Below, one piece after another: positions 8,184 through 14,955 of a DNA stretch of 17,363 nucleotides. The position numbers and the translations under genes were made by a program. The stretch comes from CBDDRG01 sp051306415 (lineage in GTDB: Bacteria > Pseudomonadota > Gammaproteobacteria > Pseudomonadales > Porticoccaceae), in contig JBPPNE010000287.1 of NCBI GenBank assembly GCA_051306415.1, positions 1 through 17,363 of the forward strand, written 5' to 3'. A model generated the notes under the pieces. That model saw nothing but the letters and a program-made list of their open reading frames with translations. It searched no databases and was not told where the DNA came from. Position 1 is the first letter of the stretch. Each line of letters opens with the position of its first letter.

Positions 8184-8228
8184 TTCCGCTGTGGTTCGAC
8201 CTTCAACGAGGTTCACCACAAGCGGAAT
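8183..8228. repeat. Long imperfect hairpin at the end of tatD
   Basis: ATTCCGCT (8183-8190) pairs with AGCGGAAT (8221-8228). After a one-base bulge, GTGGT (8191-8195) pairs with ACCAC (8215-8219), and the loop contains a further ACCT/AGGT pair. The hairpin starts on the tatD stop codon. There is no T-tract on either side, so it looks more like a transcript-end stabiliser or Rho-type pause than an intrinsic terminator. Confidence 0.5.
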
Positions 8229-8276
8229 CGGCAGGTTGCCAGACATCCTCGGTCTATTGCAGGCAGCTGGCGATTC

Positions 8277-8304
8277 CCCGGAAACACTCAAACCGTTTTC
8301 CGGG
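8277..8304. repeat. Second hairpin in the tatD/protease convergent gap
   Basis: A perfect 8-bp stem CCCGGAAA (8277-8284) / TTTCCGGG (8297-8304) with a 12-nt loop lies 34 bp beyond the protease stop as read on the minus strand. No T-tract follows on either strand. It may end or protect the protease transcript. Confidence 0.4.
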
Positions 8305-8337
8305 TTGCTATCCGCAGCCATTGTTTCTACAACCAGT

Positions 8338-9363
8338 TCAGAGCTTGCGCACCTTGATGGAGTAGTTACCCACGCCACTCGCCCGATTGTAGTGACGGAT
8401 CTGCAGGTAGTAAGTCCCCGCGATCAGGTCAGTCAGGATACGGGCATTGGTACCACTGCCGCTATCGTCGTCTTCGGCGATCACCGCGGTAGGGCTGTTG
8501 GGGCCAAAGAGCTTCATCACCACGTCGGTGGGGCCCTGAGTATTGATCAGGTAACGGCCATCGGTAACGGCGGTGAATCTGAACAAGTTCTCTTCGCCGA
8601 ACTTGCCGATGGCCGCAGCGGTGCGCTGCTGCGCATTGACTTTGAGTTCAACCGCATCGTCCACGGTGGGGCCTTTCCCAGGGTACATTTTCGCGCCGGC
8701 AATAAACTGCTTGTCGATCTTGGAGAGCACTTCGTTGGCCTTGGTGCTGACGCCATTGAGGGTCCAGGACGCTGGGAAAAAATACAGCATGATCGATTCC
8801 GGATCGAACTTGGTGCCGTTGATCTGATTGGCGCTGTATTTGCGCAGCACATTGTGGTGGATGGTCGCCTCGTCCCAGGAGTTCGGCGGGCCGGCGAGTT
8901 CCCGCAGTACCACCTCCTCATTCCACTGGATGCCGCCGTCGGGATTTTGATGCTCATGGGCGAGACCGATGGCGTGGCCGAATTCGTGCGCCGCGGTGCC
9001 GCCGTCGAGAAAGCCGAGATTCATGGTGGCTTGGTTCGCCGGGATGCTGCGGCAGTCAGTGCCGACATACGACCAGGCGCCGTCATTGGAATCGAAACTG
9101 ATACGAATTTCAGCGGCGGCGGCATTGTTGAAGTCGAACTTCAGATTGGCGAATTGCGACCACCAGTTGGCTTGTTCCCGCGCGACTGTCTGTTGGGCGG
9201 CAGTACCGCCGAGGAAACGCACGCGCAGTGTCGTGCCGTTCATCCAGGATTTGCCGATTGGCGCAATCGCGCGTAAGCGACCGGCGACGCGCTGGGTGGG
9301 CTGAAAGCGCATCAGTTCGTGGGGAAGAATTCGATCGATACAAACCTTGGCTCGCTGGCTCAT
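8338..9363 (-). CDS. Metzincin zinc metallopeptidase with C-terminal PPC domain
   Basis: The zinc site HEFGHAIGLAHEH (H126, E127, H130, H136) fits the metzincin pattern HExxHxxGxxH, and SIMLY (190-194) fits the Met-turn with its following Tyr, most like astacin-type or related M12/M10 enzymes. Residues about 238-339 form a bacterial pre-peptidase C-terminal (PPC) domain (ENLFRFTAVTDGRYLI start, DDDSGSG acidic turn, AGTYYLQI end). I chose the ATG at 9363 because AAGGGAG lies eight bases upstream; the frame stays open to 9411. From this start (341 aa) there is no signal peptide, which is odd because PPC domains normally occur in secreted proteases. Two cysteines (C8, C104) could form a disulfide. 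The gene faces tatD and is divergent from the F420 locus. Its substrate is unknown. Confidence 0.85.
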   Translation of the reverse strand: MSQRAKVCIDRILPHELMRFQPTQRVAGRLRAIAPIGKSWMNGTTLRVRFLGGTAAQQTVAREQANWWSQFANLKFDFNNAAAAEIRISFDSNDGAWSYVGTDCRSIPANQATMNLGFLDGGTAAHEFGHAIGLAHEHQNPDGGIQWNEEVVLRELAGPPNSWDEATIHHNVLRKYSANQINGTKFDPESIMLYFFPASWTLNGVSTKANEVLSKIDKQFIAGAKMYPGKGPTVDDAVELKVNAQQRTAAAIGKFGEENLFRFTAVTDGRYLINTQGPTDVVMKLFGPNSPTAVIAEDDDSGSGTNARILTDLIAGTYYLQIRHYNRASGVGNYSIKVRKL

Positions 9364-9383
9364 GACATTTGCTCCCTTATTAG

Positions 9384-9428
9384 GTTGACAGCACGGCCAT
9401 GCTGTCGCCAAGCAGGGGGGCTGTCAAC
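9384..9428. promoter_or_regulatory. Inverted repeat upstream of the protease gene, each arm holding a consensus -35
   Basis: GTTGACAGC (9384-9392) is repeated as its exact reverse complement GCTGTCAAC (9420-9428). Each arm contains TTGACA, one on each strand. A nested 7-bp stem GACAGCA/TGCTGTC (9387-9393 and 9400-9406) reuses the left arm. On the minus strand, TTGACA (9427 to 9422) followed by 17 bp and a poor -10 (CAGCAT) could drive the protease gene. The symmetry suggests a repressor or activator site; the protein is unknown. Confidence 0.45.
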
Positions 9429-9456
9429 TAGCAATCATCGCGCCATTCACCAGCGC

Positions 9457-9484
9457 CAGCGGTTTCCCCGCTGTTTTGTATTTT
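9457..9484 (+). terminator. Rho-independent terminator ahead of the F420 locus
   Basis: Stem CAGCGG (9457-9462) / CCGCTG (9468-9473), loop of five bases, then TTTTGTATTTT (9474-9484). It is oriented to stop plus-strand transcripts arriving from the tatD side, which would run antisense through the protease gene, just before the F420 cluster begins. Confidence 0.55.
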
Positions 9485-9504
9485 CACAGGAGAGCGGGTA
9501 TAAC
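9476..9504 (+). promoter_or_regulatory. Candidate promoter of the F420 operon
   Basis: TTGTAT (9476-9481), a 17-bp spacer and TATAAC (9499-9504, five of six to consensus) would start transcription near 9511, about 115 nt before the first LLM gene. The -35 shares bases with the T-tract of the preceding terminator. This is the best plus-strand promoter I could find between the protease start and the first LLM gene; the weak -35 keeps confidence modest. Confidence 0.4.
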
Positions 9505-9626
9505 GGAGCGGCTTCGCTGACCTGCGACGAGCGGTTGTCCGCAACCATCGGCGAGGCGGCGGTACTGGTGTTAACCATAACAAGCGTCCGCGTGCTGTGA
9601 CGGAGCAGCCGGACACAGGGGGAACC

Positions 9627-10487
9627 ATGAAAATTGGCATCATGCATATTCAACCGGACAGCGCCGCCGATCCGGCGGTGGTCGCTCGCCGCGCCGAGGA
9701 GCTCGGTTTCGAATCCTACTGGGTGGCCGACCACACCATCCTGCCGGTGGAATCCAGCGCGACCTATCCCGGCGTGGTTGCGGGCGTGCCGGCACCGGAT
9801 TACCTCTGGCAGATTCCCGATCCCCTGATCGTGCTGGCCCGGGTATCGGGGGCGACCACGACAATCAAGCTGGGCACCGGCATCTGTTTGGTGCCCGAGC
9901 GCAATCCGCTACTGCTCGCCAAACAGATCGCGAGCCTCGACGATGCCTCCGGCGGCCGCGTTCTGTTTGGCATCGGCGCCGGCTGGAATCCGGAGGAGTG
10001 CGGCATCCTCGGCGGCGACTTCGAACACCGCTGGAGTCAGGTCAAGGATCACGTCGCCGCGATGAAAGTGCTGTGGACAGAGGATATTTCGGAATACCAC
10101 GGCCGCTACGTCGATTTTCCACCGGTGCGGTGTTTTCCCAAGCCGGCGCGCAAGCCGCATCCGCCGATTCTCCTCGGCAGTGTCAACAACACCCGGGCGT
10201 TTCGGCGCATCGCCCAGTGGGGCGACGGCTGGCTGCCGCTGGTAAACAACGTCGAGGAATTTGCCAGCGGGGTGGCGGAGATCCTCGAACTGGCCCGCGC
10301 GGAGGGGCGATCCCCGGCGGAGTTTGATTTCACCGCGTTCGGCCTCGATGGCCAATGGCGGACCAAGGCGGACATTGCAGCAGTTGAGCGGGCGGGGGCG
10401 GGGCGGGTGGTGATCTGGCTGCGCGAGATGAAGCTCGCGGGCATTCTTCGCGAACTGGAAGATATCGCCAAAACCGTACTGAACTGA
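9627..10487 (+). CDS. Luciferase-like (LLM) F420-dependent oxidoreductase, Rv2161c-like
   Basis: A 286-aa TIM-barrel protein of the bacterial luciferase superfamily. It resembles the F420-dependent subgroup typified by mycobacterial Rv2161c: MKIGI first strand, ARRAEELGFESYWVADH (20-36), TTIKLGTGICLVPERNP (78-93), GGRVLFGIGAGWNPEE (109-124), and PPILLG near the middle. The expected role is hydride transfer between reduced F420 and an unknown substrate in the cytoplasm. The start is the ATG at 9627, preceded by a strong AGGGGGAA; the frame opens 30 bases earlier at a GTG. The family also has FMN users, so F420 use is inferred from the subgroup and from the biosynthesis genes downstream. It is the first gene of the presumed F420 operon, with a 110-bp gap to the next. 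Confidence 0.85.
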   Translation: MKIGIMHIQPDSAADPAVVARRAEELGFESYWVADHTILPVESSATYPGVVAGVPAPDYLWQIPDPLIVLARVSGATTTIKLGTGICLVPERNPLLLAKQIASLDDASGGRVLFGIGAGWNPEECGILGGDFEHRWSQVKDHVAAMKVLWTEDISEYHGRYVDFPPVRCFPKPARKPHPPILLGSVNNTRAFRRIAQWGDGWLPLVNNVEEFASGVAEILELARAEGRSPAEFDFTAFGLDGQWRTKADIAAVERAGAGRVVIWLREMKLAGILRELEDIAKTVLN

Positions 10488-10597
10488 AAGAGATTTAACG
10501 CGAGACGAATTTAATATCTGCTACCAATTCAAGCCGCGATCGAACGCCGTGGGCGGCACACAATAAAACGCCAAAATATTCTGCAAGCGGAGGCACC

Positions 10598-11647
10598 ATG
10601 TTGGATATCGGTATTCTGTTCATGTTTCGCAACCCGGCGTTCAATCGCCGGCCCTGGCCCGAGGTCTACGAGGCCGAATTGGAGTTGGCGGTCGAGGCGG
10701 AACGGCTCGGCTACGATCACGTCTGGCTCAGCGAGCATCACTTTGTCGATGATGGCTACTCGCCCTCACTGTTCCCGATCGCGGCGGCGATTGCCGCGCG
10801 CACCCAGCGAATTCGCATCGGCACCTACGTGTTGCTGCTGCCGCTACACAATCCGGTGCGGGTCGCCGAGGACGCCGCTACCGTGGATGTGATCTCCAAT
10901 GGACGCTTTGATCTCGGCATGGGTTTGGGCTATCGGCCCGGTGAGTTCACCGGCATGGGCATTCCGTCCAGCGAGCGGGGCGCGCGTTTCGACGAGGGAT
11001 TGCCGCTGGTGCAGCGCTTGCTAGCGGGCGAAACCCTCAGCCTCGATGGGCGCTTCAACCAGGTCACCGATGTCCGCATCGTGCCACCGGCGGTGCAAAC
11101 GCCTCTCCCGATCTGGGTGGGCGCACGCGGGGACAAGGCGATCGACCGGGCGGCAAGGCTAGGCTGCCATTTGGCATCGGTGGGTGCGACCGAACATCGG
11201 CTGAAGTACCTCGACGCGCTCAAGCGCCACGGCCGCAATGTGGCGGACTACAACATCGCTCACTTGTTTACTGGCTACGTCGCGGAAACCATGGTGCGGG
11301 CGTGGGACGATTGCGCCCAGCCACTGCACCATGTGCTGCGTGAATATCAGGCCTGGGCGGCGGAATCAGGGGACGAAACTGGCGATGGTGTTGCGGAATT
11401 GGTCGTACCTTCTGCCGCCGATCTGAGCCGGGCTCAATCCTGTGAATTCTTCGGGCGCTCGGCTATTATTGGCGACCCCGACGCCGTGTTCGATCAGCTC
11501 TGCGCCTACCACCGGGAATCCCCCGGTAGCCACCTGACCATCATGATGTCGCTCCCCGGCGCCGATCCGGCGCGAACCCGCAACAGCATGGATCTGTTTG
11601 CCCGTGAAGTAATGCCCCGCCTGAAGGCGTGGGCATCGAGGAATTAA
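10598..11647 (+). CDS. Second luciferase-like (LLM) oxidoreductase, probably F420-dependent
   Basis: A 349-aa protein of the same superfamily but of a different subgroup from its upstream neighbour. Visible motifs are HVWLSEHHFVDDGY (41-54), RIRIGTYVLLLPLHNPVRVAED (71-92) and GRFDLGMGLGYRPGEF (102-117), the pattern of LLM flavin/F420 oxidoreductases abundant in mycobacteria. PLPIWVGARG follows in the second half. The ATG at 10598 has GCGGAGG just upstream. The stop lies three bases before npdG, so the two are very probably co-translated, which supports F420 as the cofactor. The substrate is unknown. The 110-bp gap before this gene holds no clear promoter or terminator. Confidence 0.85.
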   Translation: MLDIGILFMFRNPAFNRRPWPEVYEAELELAVEAERLGYDHVWLSEHHFVDDGYSPSLFPIAAAIAARTQRIRIGTYVLLLPLHNPVRVAEDAATVDVISNGRFDLGMGLGYRPGEFTGMGIPSSERGARFDEGLPLVQRLLAGETLSLDGRFNQVTDVRIVPPAVQTPLPIWVGARGDKAIDRAARLGCHLASVGATEHRLKYLDALKRHGRNVADYNIAHLFTGYVAETMVRAWDDCAQPLHHVLREYQAWAAESGDETGDGVAELVVPSAADLSRAQSCEFFGRSAIIGDPDAVFDQLCAYHRESPGSHLTIMMSLPGADPARTRNSMDLFAREVMPRLKAWASRN

Positions 11648-11650
11648 CGC

Positions 11651-12337
11651 ATGAGTCCAGCTGATCAACCCACCGCACAACCCCTGATCGCAATTCTTGG
11701 CGGCACCGGCGCCCTCGGTGGTGGGCTTGCGTGGCGCTGGGTGCGCGCCGGCTACGATGTCATTATCGGTTCGCGAACCCTCGACAAGGCCGCCGCTGCC
11801 GCCGCCGAACTCAATGCCCTGGATATCGCGCGCCCGGTGCGGGCGATGACCAATGTGGATGCGGCCGCCGCCGCCGCCATCGTGGTGATGACAGTGCCCT
11901 TCGCCAATCACCGCGGTACCCTGGAATCGGTTCGCGACCGGGTGCAGGGGAAAATCTTCGTCGACGTCACCGTGCCCCTGGTGCCGCCGAAAGTAGGCAC
12001 CGTCCAGTTGCCAGAGGGTGGTTCCGCCGGCGTGATGGCGCAAGACTTTCTCGGCGATGGCGTCAAGGTGGTCTCGGCATTCCAGAACGTTGCCGCCGCG
12101 CACCTGACCGATCCGCATCACGATCCCGACTGCGATGTGCTGGTCTGTGGCAACGACAGCGCTGCCTGCGAGCAGGTGATGGCGCTCGCGCGTGCCGCCG
12201 GTATGAAAGCCTGGCACGCCGGTCCGATTGCCAATGCGGTGGTTGCCGAAGCCATGACCTCGGTGCTGATAACACTGAACCGGAGGTACAAAATTCCCGG
12301 CTCCGGCTTTCGGATCAGTGGAACTCCCGGCGCCTGA
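11651..12337 (+). CDS. npdG: NADPH:F420 oxidoreductase (NADPH-dependent F420 reductase)
   Basis: It transfers hydride between NADP(H) and coenzyme F420 and so supplies F420H2 to the LLM enzymes. The 228-aa product has a Rossmann fold at the N-terminus: AILGGTGALGGGL (14-26), then VIIGSR (37-42), whose Ser-Arg pair is placed to bind the NADPH 2'-phosphate. VVMTVPFAN and the FVDVTVPL strand follow. The C-terminal part contains VSAFQNVAA and AVVAEAMTSVLITLNRRY, as in the Fno/NpdG family. The gene begins three bases after the second LLM gene. No F420-dependent glucose-6-phosphate dehydrogenase gene is in the window, so NADPH is the probable electron source. Fno is the archaeal synonym. Confidence 0.93.
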   Translation: MSPADQPTAQPLIAILGGTGALGGGLAWRWVRAGYDVIIGSRTLDKAAAAAAELNALDIARPVRAMTNVDAAAAAAIVVMTVPFANHRGTLESVRDRVQGKIFVDVTVPLVPPKVGTVQLPEGGSAGVMAQDFLGDGVKVVSAFQNVAAAHLTDPHHDPDCDVLVCGNDSAACEQVMALARAAGMKAWHAGPIANAVVAEAMTSVLITLNRRYKIPGSGFRISGTPGA

Positions 12338-12434
12338 CCCGCGCTGAGCGCCTGGTCGGACGCGCGCTTGAGCGCTCGCCTCCGTGCTAAATCCCGGGCA
12401 ACACCTACAAGCAATACCTACGAGTAATGCGTAC

Positions 12435-13211
12435 ATGACAGGGTCTGCCGTGCAACTGCTGGCGCTTCCCGATTTCCCGCTGGTGCAGCCGGGGGACGAT
12501 CTCGCGGCGTTGATCCGGACCGGCGTGGTGGCAGCGGGCACCGTGCTTGCCGATGGCGATGTGCTGGTGATCGCGCAGAAAATCGTCTCCAAGGCCGAGG
12601 GTCGCTATGTGCAGCTTGCCGAAGTGACGCTCTCCGCGCGCGCGCGAGAAATCGCGGCGGTAGTGGATAAGGATCCTCGCCTGGTGGAGGTCATCCTGTC
12701 CGAGTCGGCGGCGGTGCTGCGCCAGGTTCCCGGCGTATTGATTGTCGAGCACCGGCTCGGCTTCGTCATGGCTAACGCCGGTGTGGATGCGTCCAACATC
12801 GAGCACGACGACGGTGTCGCAGGCGGGCGGGTGCTGTTGCTACCGCTGGATCCGGATGCCTTCGCCGCTCGGTTGAGAGCAGATATCCGTCAGCGCGACG
12901 GTGTCGATGTGGCCGTGATCGTCAACGACAGCGTGGGGCGGGCCTGGCGCAATGGCACCACCAGCATTGCGCTGGGTGCGGCGGGTGTGCCGTCGCTGTG
13001 GGATCGGCGCGGCAACCCCGATCTGTTCGGGCGCGCGTTGCAGGTCACCGAGGTCGCGGTTGCCGATGAGTTGGCAGCGGCCGCGGCGTTGGTGCAGGGG
13101 GAGGGCAGTGAGGGTCGCCCAGTGGTCTTGATTCGTGGACTACAGCTGCCTCAGCTACACAATAACGCGAGCGCCCTGCTGCGCCCCCGCAAACAGGACC
13201 TATTCCGGTGA
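12435..13211 (+). CDS. cofE: F420-0:gamma-glutamyl ligase, stand-alone CofE
   Basis: CofE adds glutamates to F420-0 with GTP and divalent metal, building the polyglutamate tail. From the ATG at 12435 it is 258 aa, close to archaeal CofE (about 250). Conserved blocks are IAQKIVSKAEGR (46-57), HRLGFVMANAGVDASN (106-121), VNDSVGRAWRNGTTSIALGAAG (163-184, split here for reading) and VLIRG near the end. There is no C-terminal nitroreductase domain, so it is not a full FbiB. The start is uncertain: no good ribosome-binding site lies before 12435, and the frame stays open to a GTG at 12384. The gap from npdG is 97 bp and contains GAGCGCTC palindromes. The stop overlaps the cofD GTG. Confidence 0.93.
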   Translation: MTGSAVQLLALPDFPLVQPGDDLAALIRTGVVAAGTVLADGDVLVIAQKIVSKAEGRYVQLAEVTLSARAREIAAVVDKDPRLVEVILSESAAVLRQVPGVLIVEHRLGFVMANAGVDASNIEHDDGVAGGRVLLLPLDPDAFAARLRADIRQRDGVDVAVIVNDSVGRAWRNGTTSIALGAAGVPSLWDRRGNPDLFGRALQVTEVAVADELAAAAALVQGEGSEGRPVVLIRGLQLPQLHNNASALLRPRKQDLFR

Positions 13212-14212
13212 CTGCACCCGTTGAGCGCCGGCGCGCGCAATCGCCACGCAAGGTCATGGCGCTCTGTGGCGGTGTCGGCGGCGCTAAACTAGCCCTCGGC
13301 CTCGCCCAGCTATTACCCGCTGACGAGCTGATTCTGGTAGTGAATACGGGTGACGACTTCGATCATCTCGGCCTGCGGATCTGCCCGGATCTGGATACCA
13401 TCAGCTATACCCTGGCGGGGTGTGTCAATCCCGCAACCAGTTGGGGCCGCGCCAACGAAACCCGAGTGGTTATGAGCACGCTGGCCAGTCTTGGTAGCGA
13501 AGACTGGTTTTTCCTCGGCGATCGCGATATCGCGTTGCACATCGAGCGGACTCACCGCCTCGCCGCCGGACAAACCCTGAGCGAGGTTACGCGGGAGCTC
13601 GCCAGCAAACTCGGGGTAACGGTCACCCTGGTGCCGATGAGCGACGACCGGGTGGCCACCGAAGTCGAAACCGCCGACGGCCCGCTGGCTTTTCAGCACT
13701 ATTTCGTCCGCGAACAGTGTCGCCCGCGGGTGACCGGCTTTCGCTTTGTTGGCGCCGAGCGCGCGCGGCCCCATCCGCAGTTGATCAACCGACTCAGTGA
13801 CGACAGCCTCGATCTGGTAATCCTGTGCCCGTCCAATCCCTTTGTCAGCATCGACCCCATCCTGGCGCTGCCAGGCGTCCGTTCCGCGCTCCGGAGGACA
13901 CCGACGCCGGTTATCGCGGTGTCTCCCATCGTTGGCGGCACCGCCGTCAAGGGGCCGACCGCGAAGATGATGGTGGAGCTGGGCCACGAGGTCTCGTCGC
14001 TGACGGTAGCGCGGCACTACCAGGATTTCCTCGACGGCTTCATACTGGACCAACGGGATCAGCTGGAGATCGACGAGATCGAGAAAATCATCTCCGAGGT
14101 CAGAGTCGCACAGACGCTGATGCTGAGTCTGGATGATCGTGTCGCGCTGGCTCGGGAAGCGCTTTTTTTCGGCGAAACCTGTCGCAAGCGGGAGCGCGAC
14201 AACACACTATAA
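13208..14212 (+). CDS. cofD: CofD, phospholactyl-type transferase to Fo
   Basis: CofD joins the activated three-carbon phosphoester made by CofC to the deazaflavin Fo, giving (dehydro-)F420-0 or the phosphoglyceryl analogue. The product is 334 aa. The nucleotide-binding start CGGVGGAKLALGL (20-32) matches CofD/FbiA, followed by VVNTGDDFDHLGL (44-56) and PDLDTISYTLAG (60-71), GDRDIALH, CPSNPFVSIDPIL (207-219) and SPIVGGTAVKGPTAKMM. I use the GTG at 13208, which overlaps the cofE stop by four bases (GTGA) and has AGGA upstream; an ATG at 13257, just before the glycine-rich loop, is the alternative. In the cell it is expected in the cytoplasm. A TATAAT overlaps its stop codon. Confidence 0.95.
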   Translation: MTAPVERRRAQSPRKVMALCGGVGGAKLALGLAQLLPADELILVVNTGDDFDHLGLRICPDLDTISYTLAGCVNPATSWGRANETRVVMSTLASLGSEDWFFLGDRDIALHIERTHRLAAGQTLSEVTRELASKLGVTVTLVPMSDDRVATEVETADGPLAFQHYFVREQCRPRVTGFRFVGAERARPHPQLINRLSDDSLDLVILCPSNPFVSIDPILALPGVRSALRRTPTPVIAVSPIVGGTAVKGPTAKMMVELGHEVSSLTVARHYQDFLDGFILDQRDQLEIDEIEKIISEVRVAQTLMLSLDDRVALAREALFFGETCRKRERDNTL

Positions 14213-14253
14213 TCAGCGTCATCATAATTAATCGTAGCACAGGGGAATTCAGC

Positions 14254-14955
14254 ATGTGGGTAGTGGTTCCGATCAAGACCCTTGCGCGCGCCAAACAGCG
14301 TCTCGCGAGCATTCTCACCCCCGTTCAGCGCGAGCAGCTGATGGTGTGCATGGTGGAAGATGTCCTCGCTGCCAGCAGCGCGACGCCCGGACTTAGCGGT
14401 CTCGCGGTGGTATCGGCGGATACCCGGGTGCATGGTCTGGCGGCTCGGTTTGGCGCTCGCTGTCTGATCGAGACCGGGCAGGCGGGACTCTGCGCGGCGT
14501 TGCAACAGGCGGCGGCGGTGCTGACCACGGAGGGTGTTCGCGACCTGTTGATTCTGCCCGCCGACGTGCCACTGTTGACCGCCGATGTGGTGGCGCAAGT
14601 TTTTGCTGTCCACCATCAAATGACGGCGTTCACGCCCGTTGCGGTGACGCTAGTGCCAGCCTCGACAGATGGCGGCACCAATGCGCTGGCGTTGTCACCG
14701 CCGAACCTGATAGCGCCCGCCTTTGGGTTCAACAGTTTTCGGCGCCACTGCGCCAGTGCGCGGGCGCAGGGTATCTACCCCGGCATTGTGCGGATTCCCG
14801 AACTCGGTCTCGATATCGACAGCGAGGACAATCTCATCGAATTGCTCCGGCAACCGACGCGCACCCGAACCCAGTATTACCTGCGTGAGACTGGCTTGGC
14901 GGAGTCCCTACTGGCCCACCGCGAGCCACTGTTGCAAGGGGAGCAGGCAGGATGA
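14254..14955 (+). CDS. cofC: CofC, guanylyltransferase for F420 side-chain precursor
   Basis: CofC activates a phospho-acid (2-phospholactate, phosphoenolpyruvate or 3-phosphoglycerate, depending on the organism) with GTP for transfer by CofD. The 233-aa product has the nucleotidyltransferase fold: VVVPIKTLARAKQRL (3-17, Lys8), LPADVPLL (101-108, metal ligand Asp104), DGGTNALALSPP (139-150), FGFNSF (157-162, Ser161) and LGLDIDSEDNL (184-194, metal ligands Asp187/Asp189). These fit the residues seen in CofC/FbiD structures. The start has AGGGGAA seven bases upstream. The last 30 or so residues look variable. The stop overlaps the fbiC ATG (ATGA). Which substrate it prefers cannot be read safely by eye. 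Confidence 0.93.
   Translation: MWVVVPIKTLARAKQRLASILTPVQREQLMVCMVEDVLAASSATPGLSGLAVVSADTRVHGLAARFGARCLIETGQAGLCAALQQAAAVLTTEGVRDLLILPADVPLLTADVVAQVFAVHHQMTAFTPVAVTLVPASTDGGTNALALSPPNLIAPAFGFNSFRRHCASARAQGIYPGIVRIPELGLDIDSEDNLIELLRQPTRTRTQYYLRETGLAESLLAHREPLLQGEQAG

Noticed and set aside
8068..9276. A 402-codon plus-strand frame opposite the metalloprotease
   Set aside because: The minus-strand frame carries the intact zinc motif, Met-turn and PPC domain; the plus-strand product matches nothing recognisable and starts inside tatD.
11366..12592. A 408-codon open frame on the minus strand across LLM2, npdG and cofE
   Set aside because: It spans three convincing genes on the other strand and its product is low-complexity (Gly, His, Ala rich) without family features.
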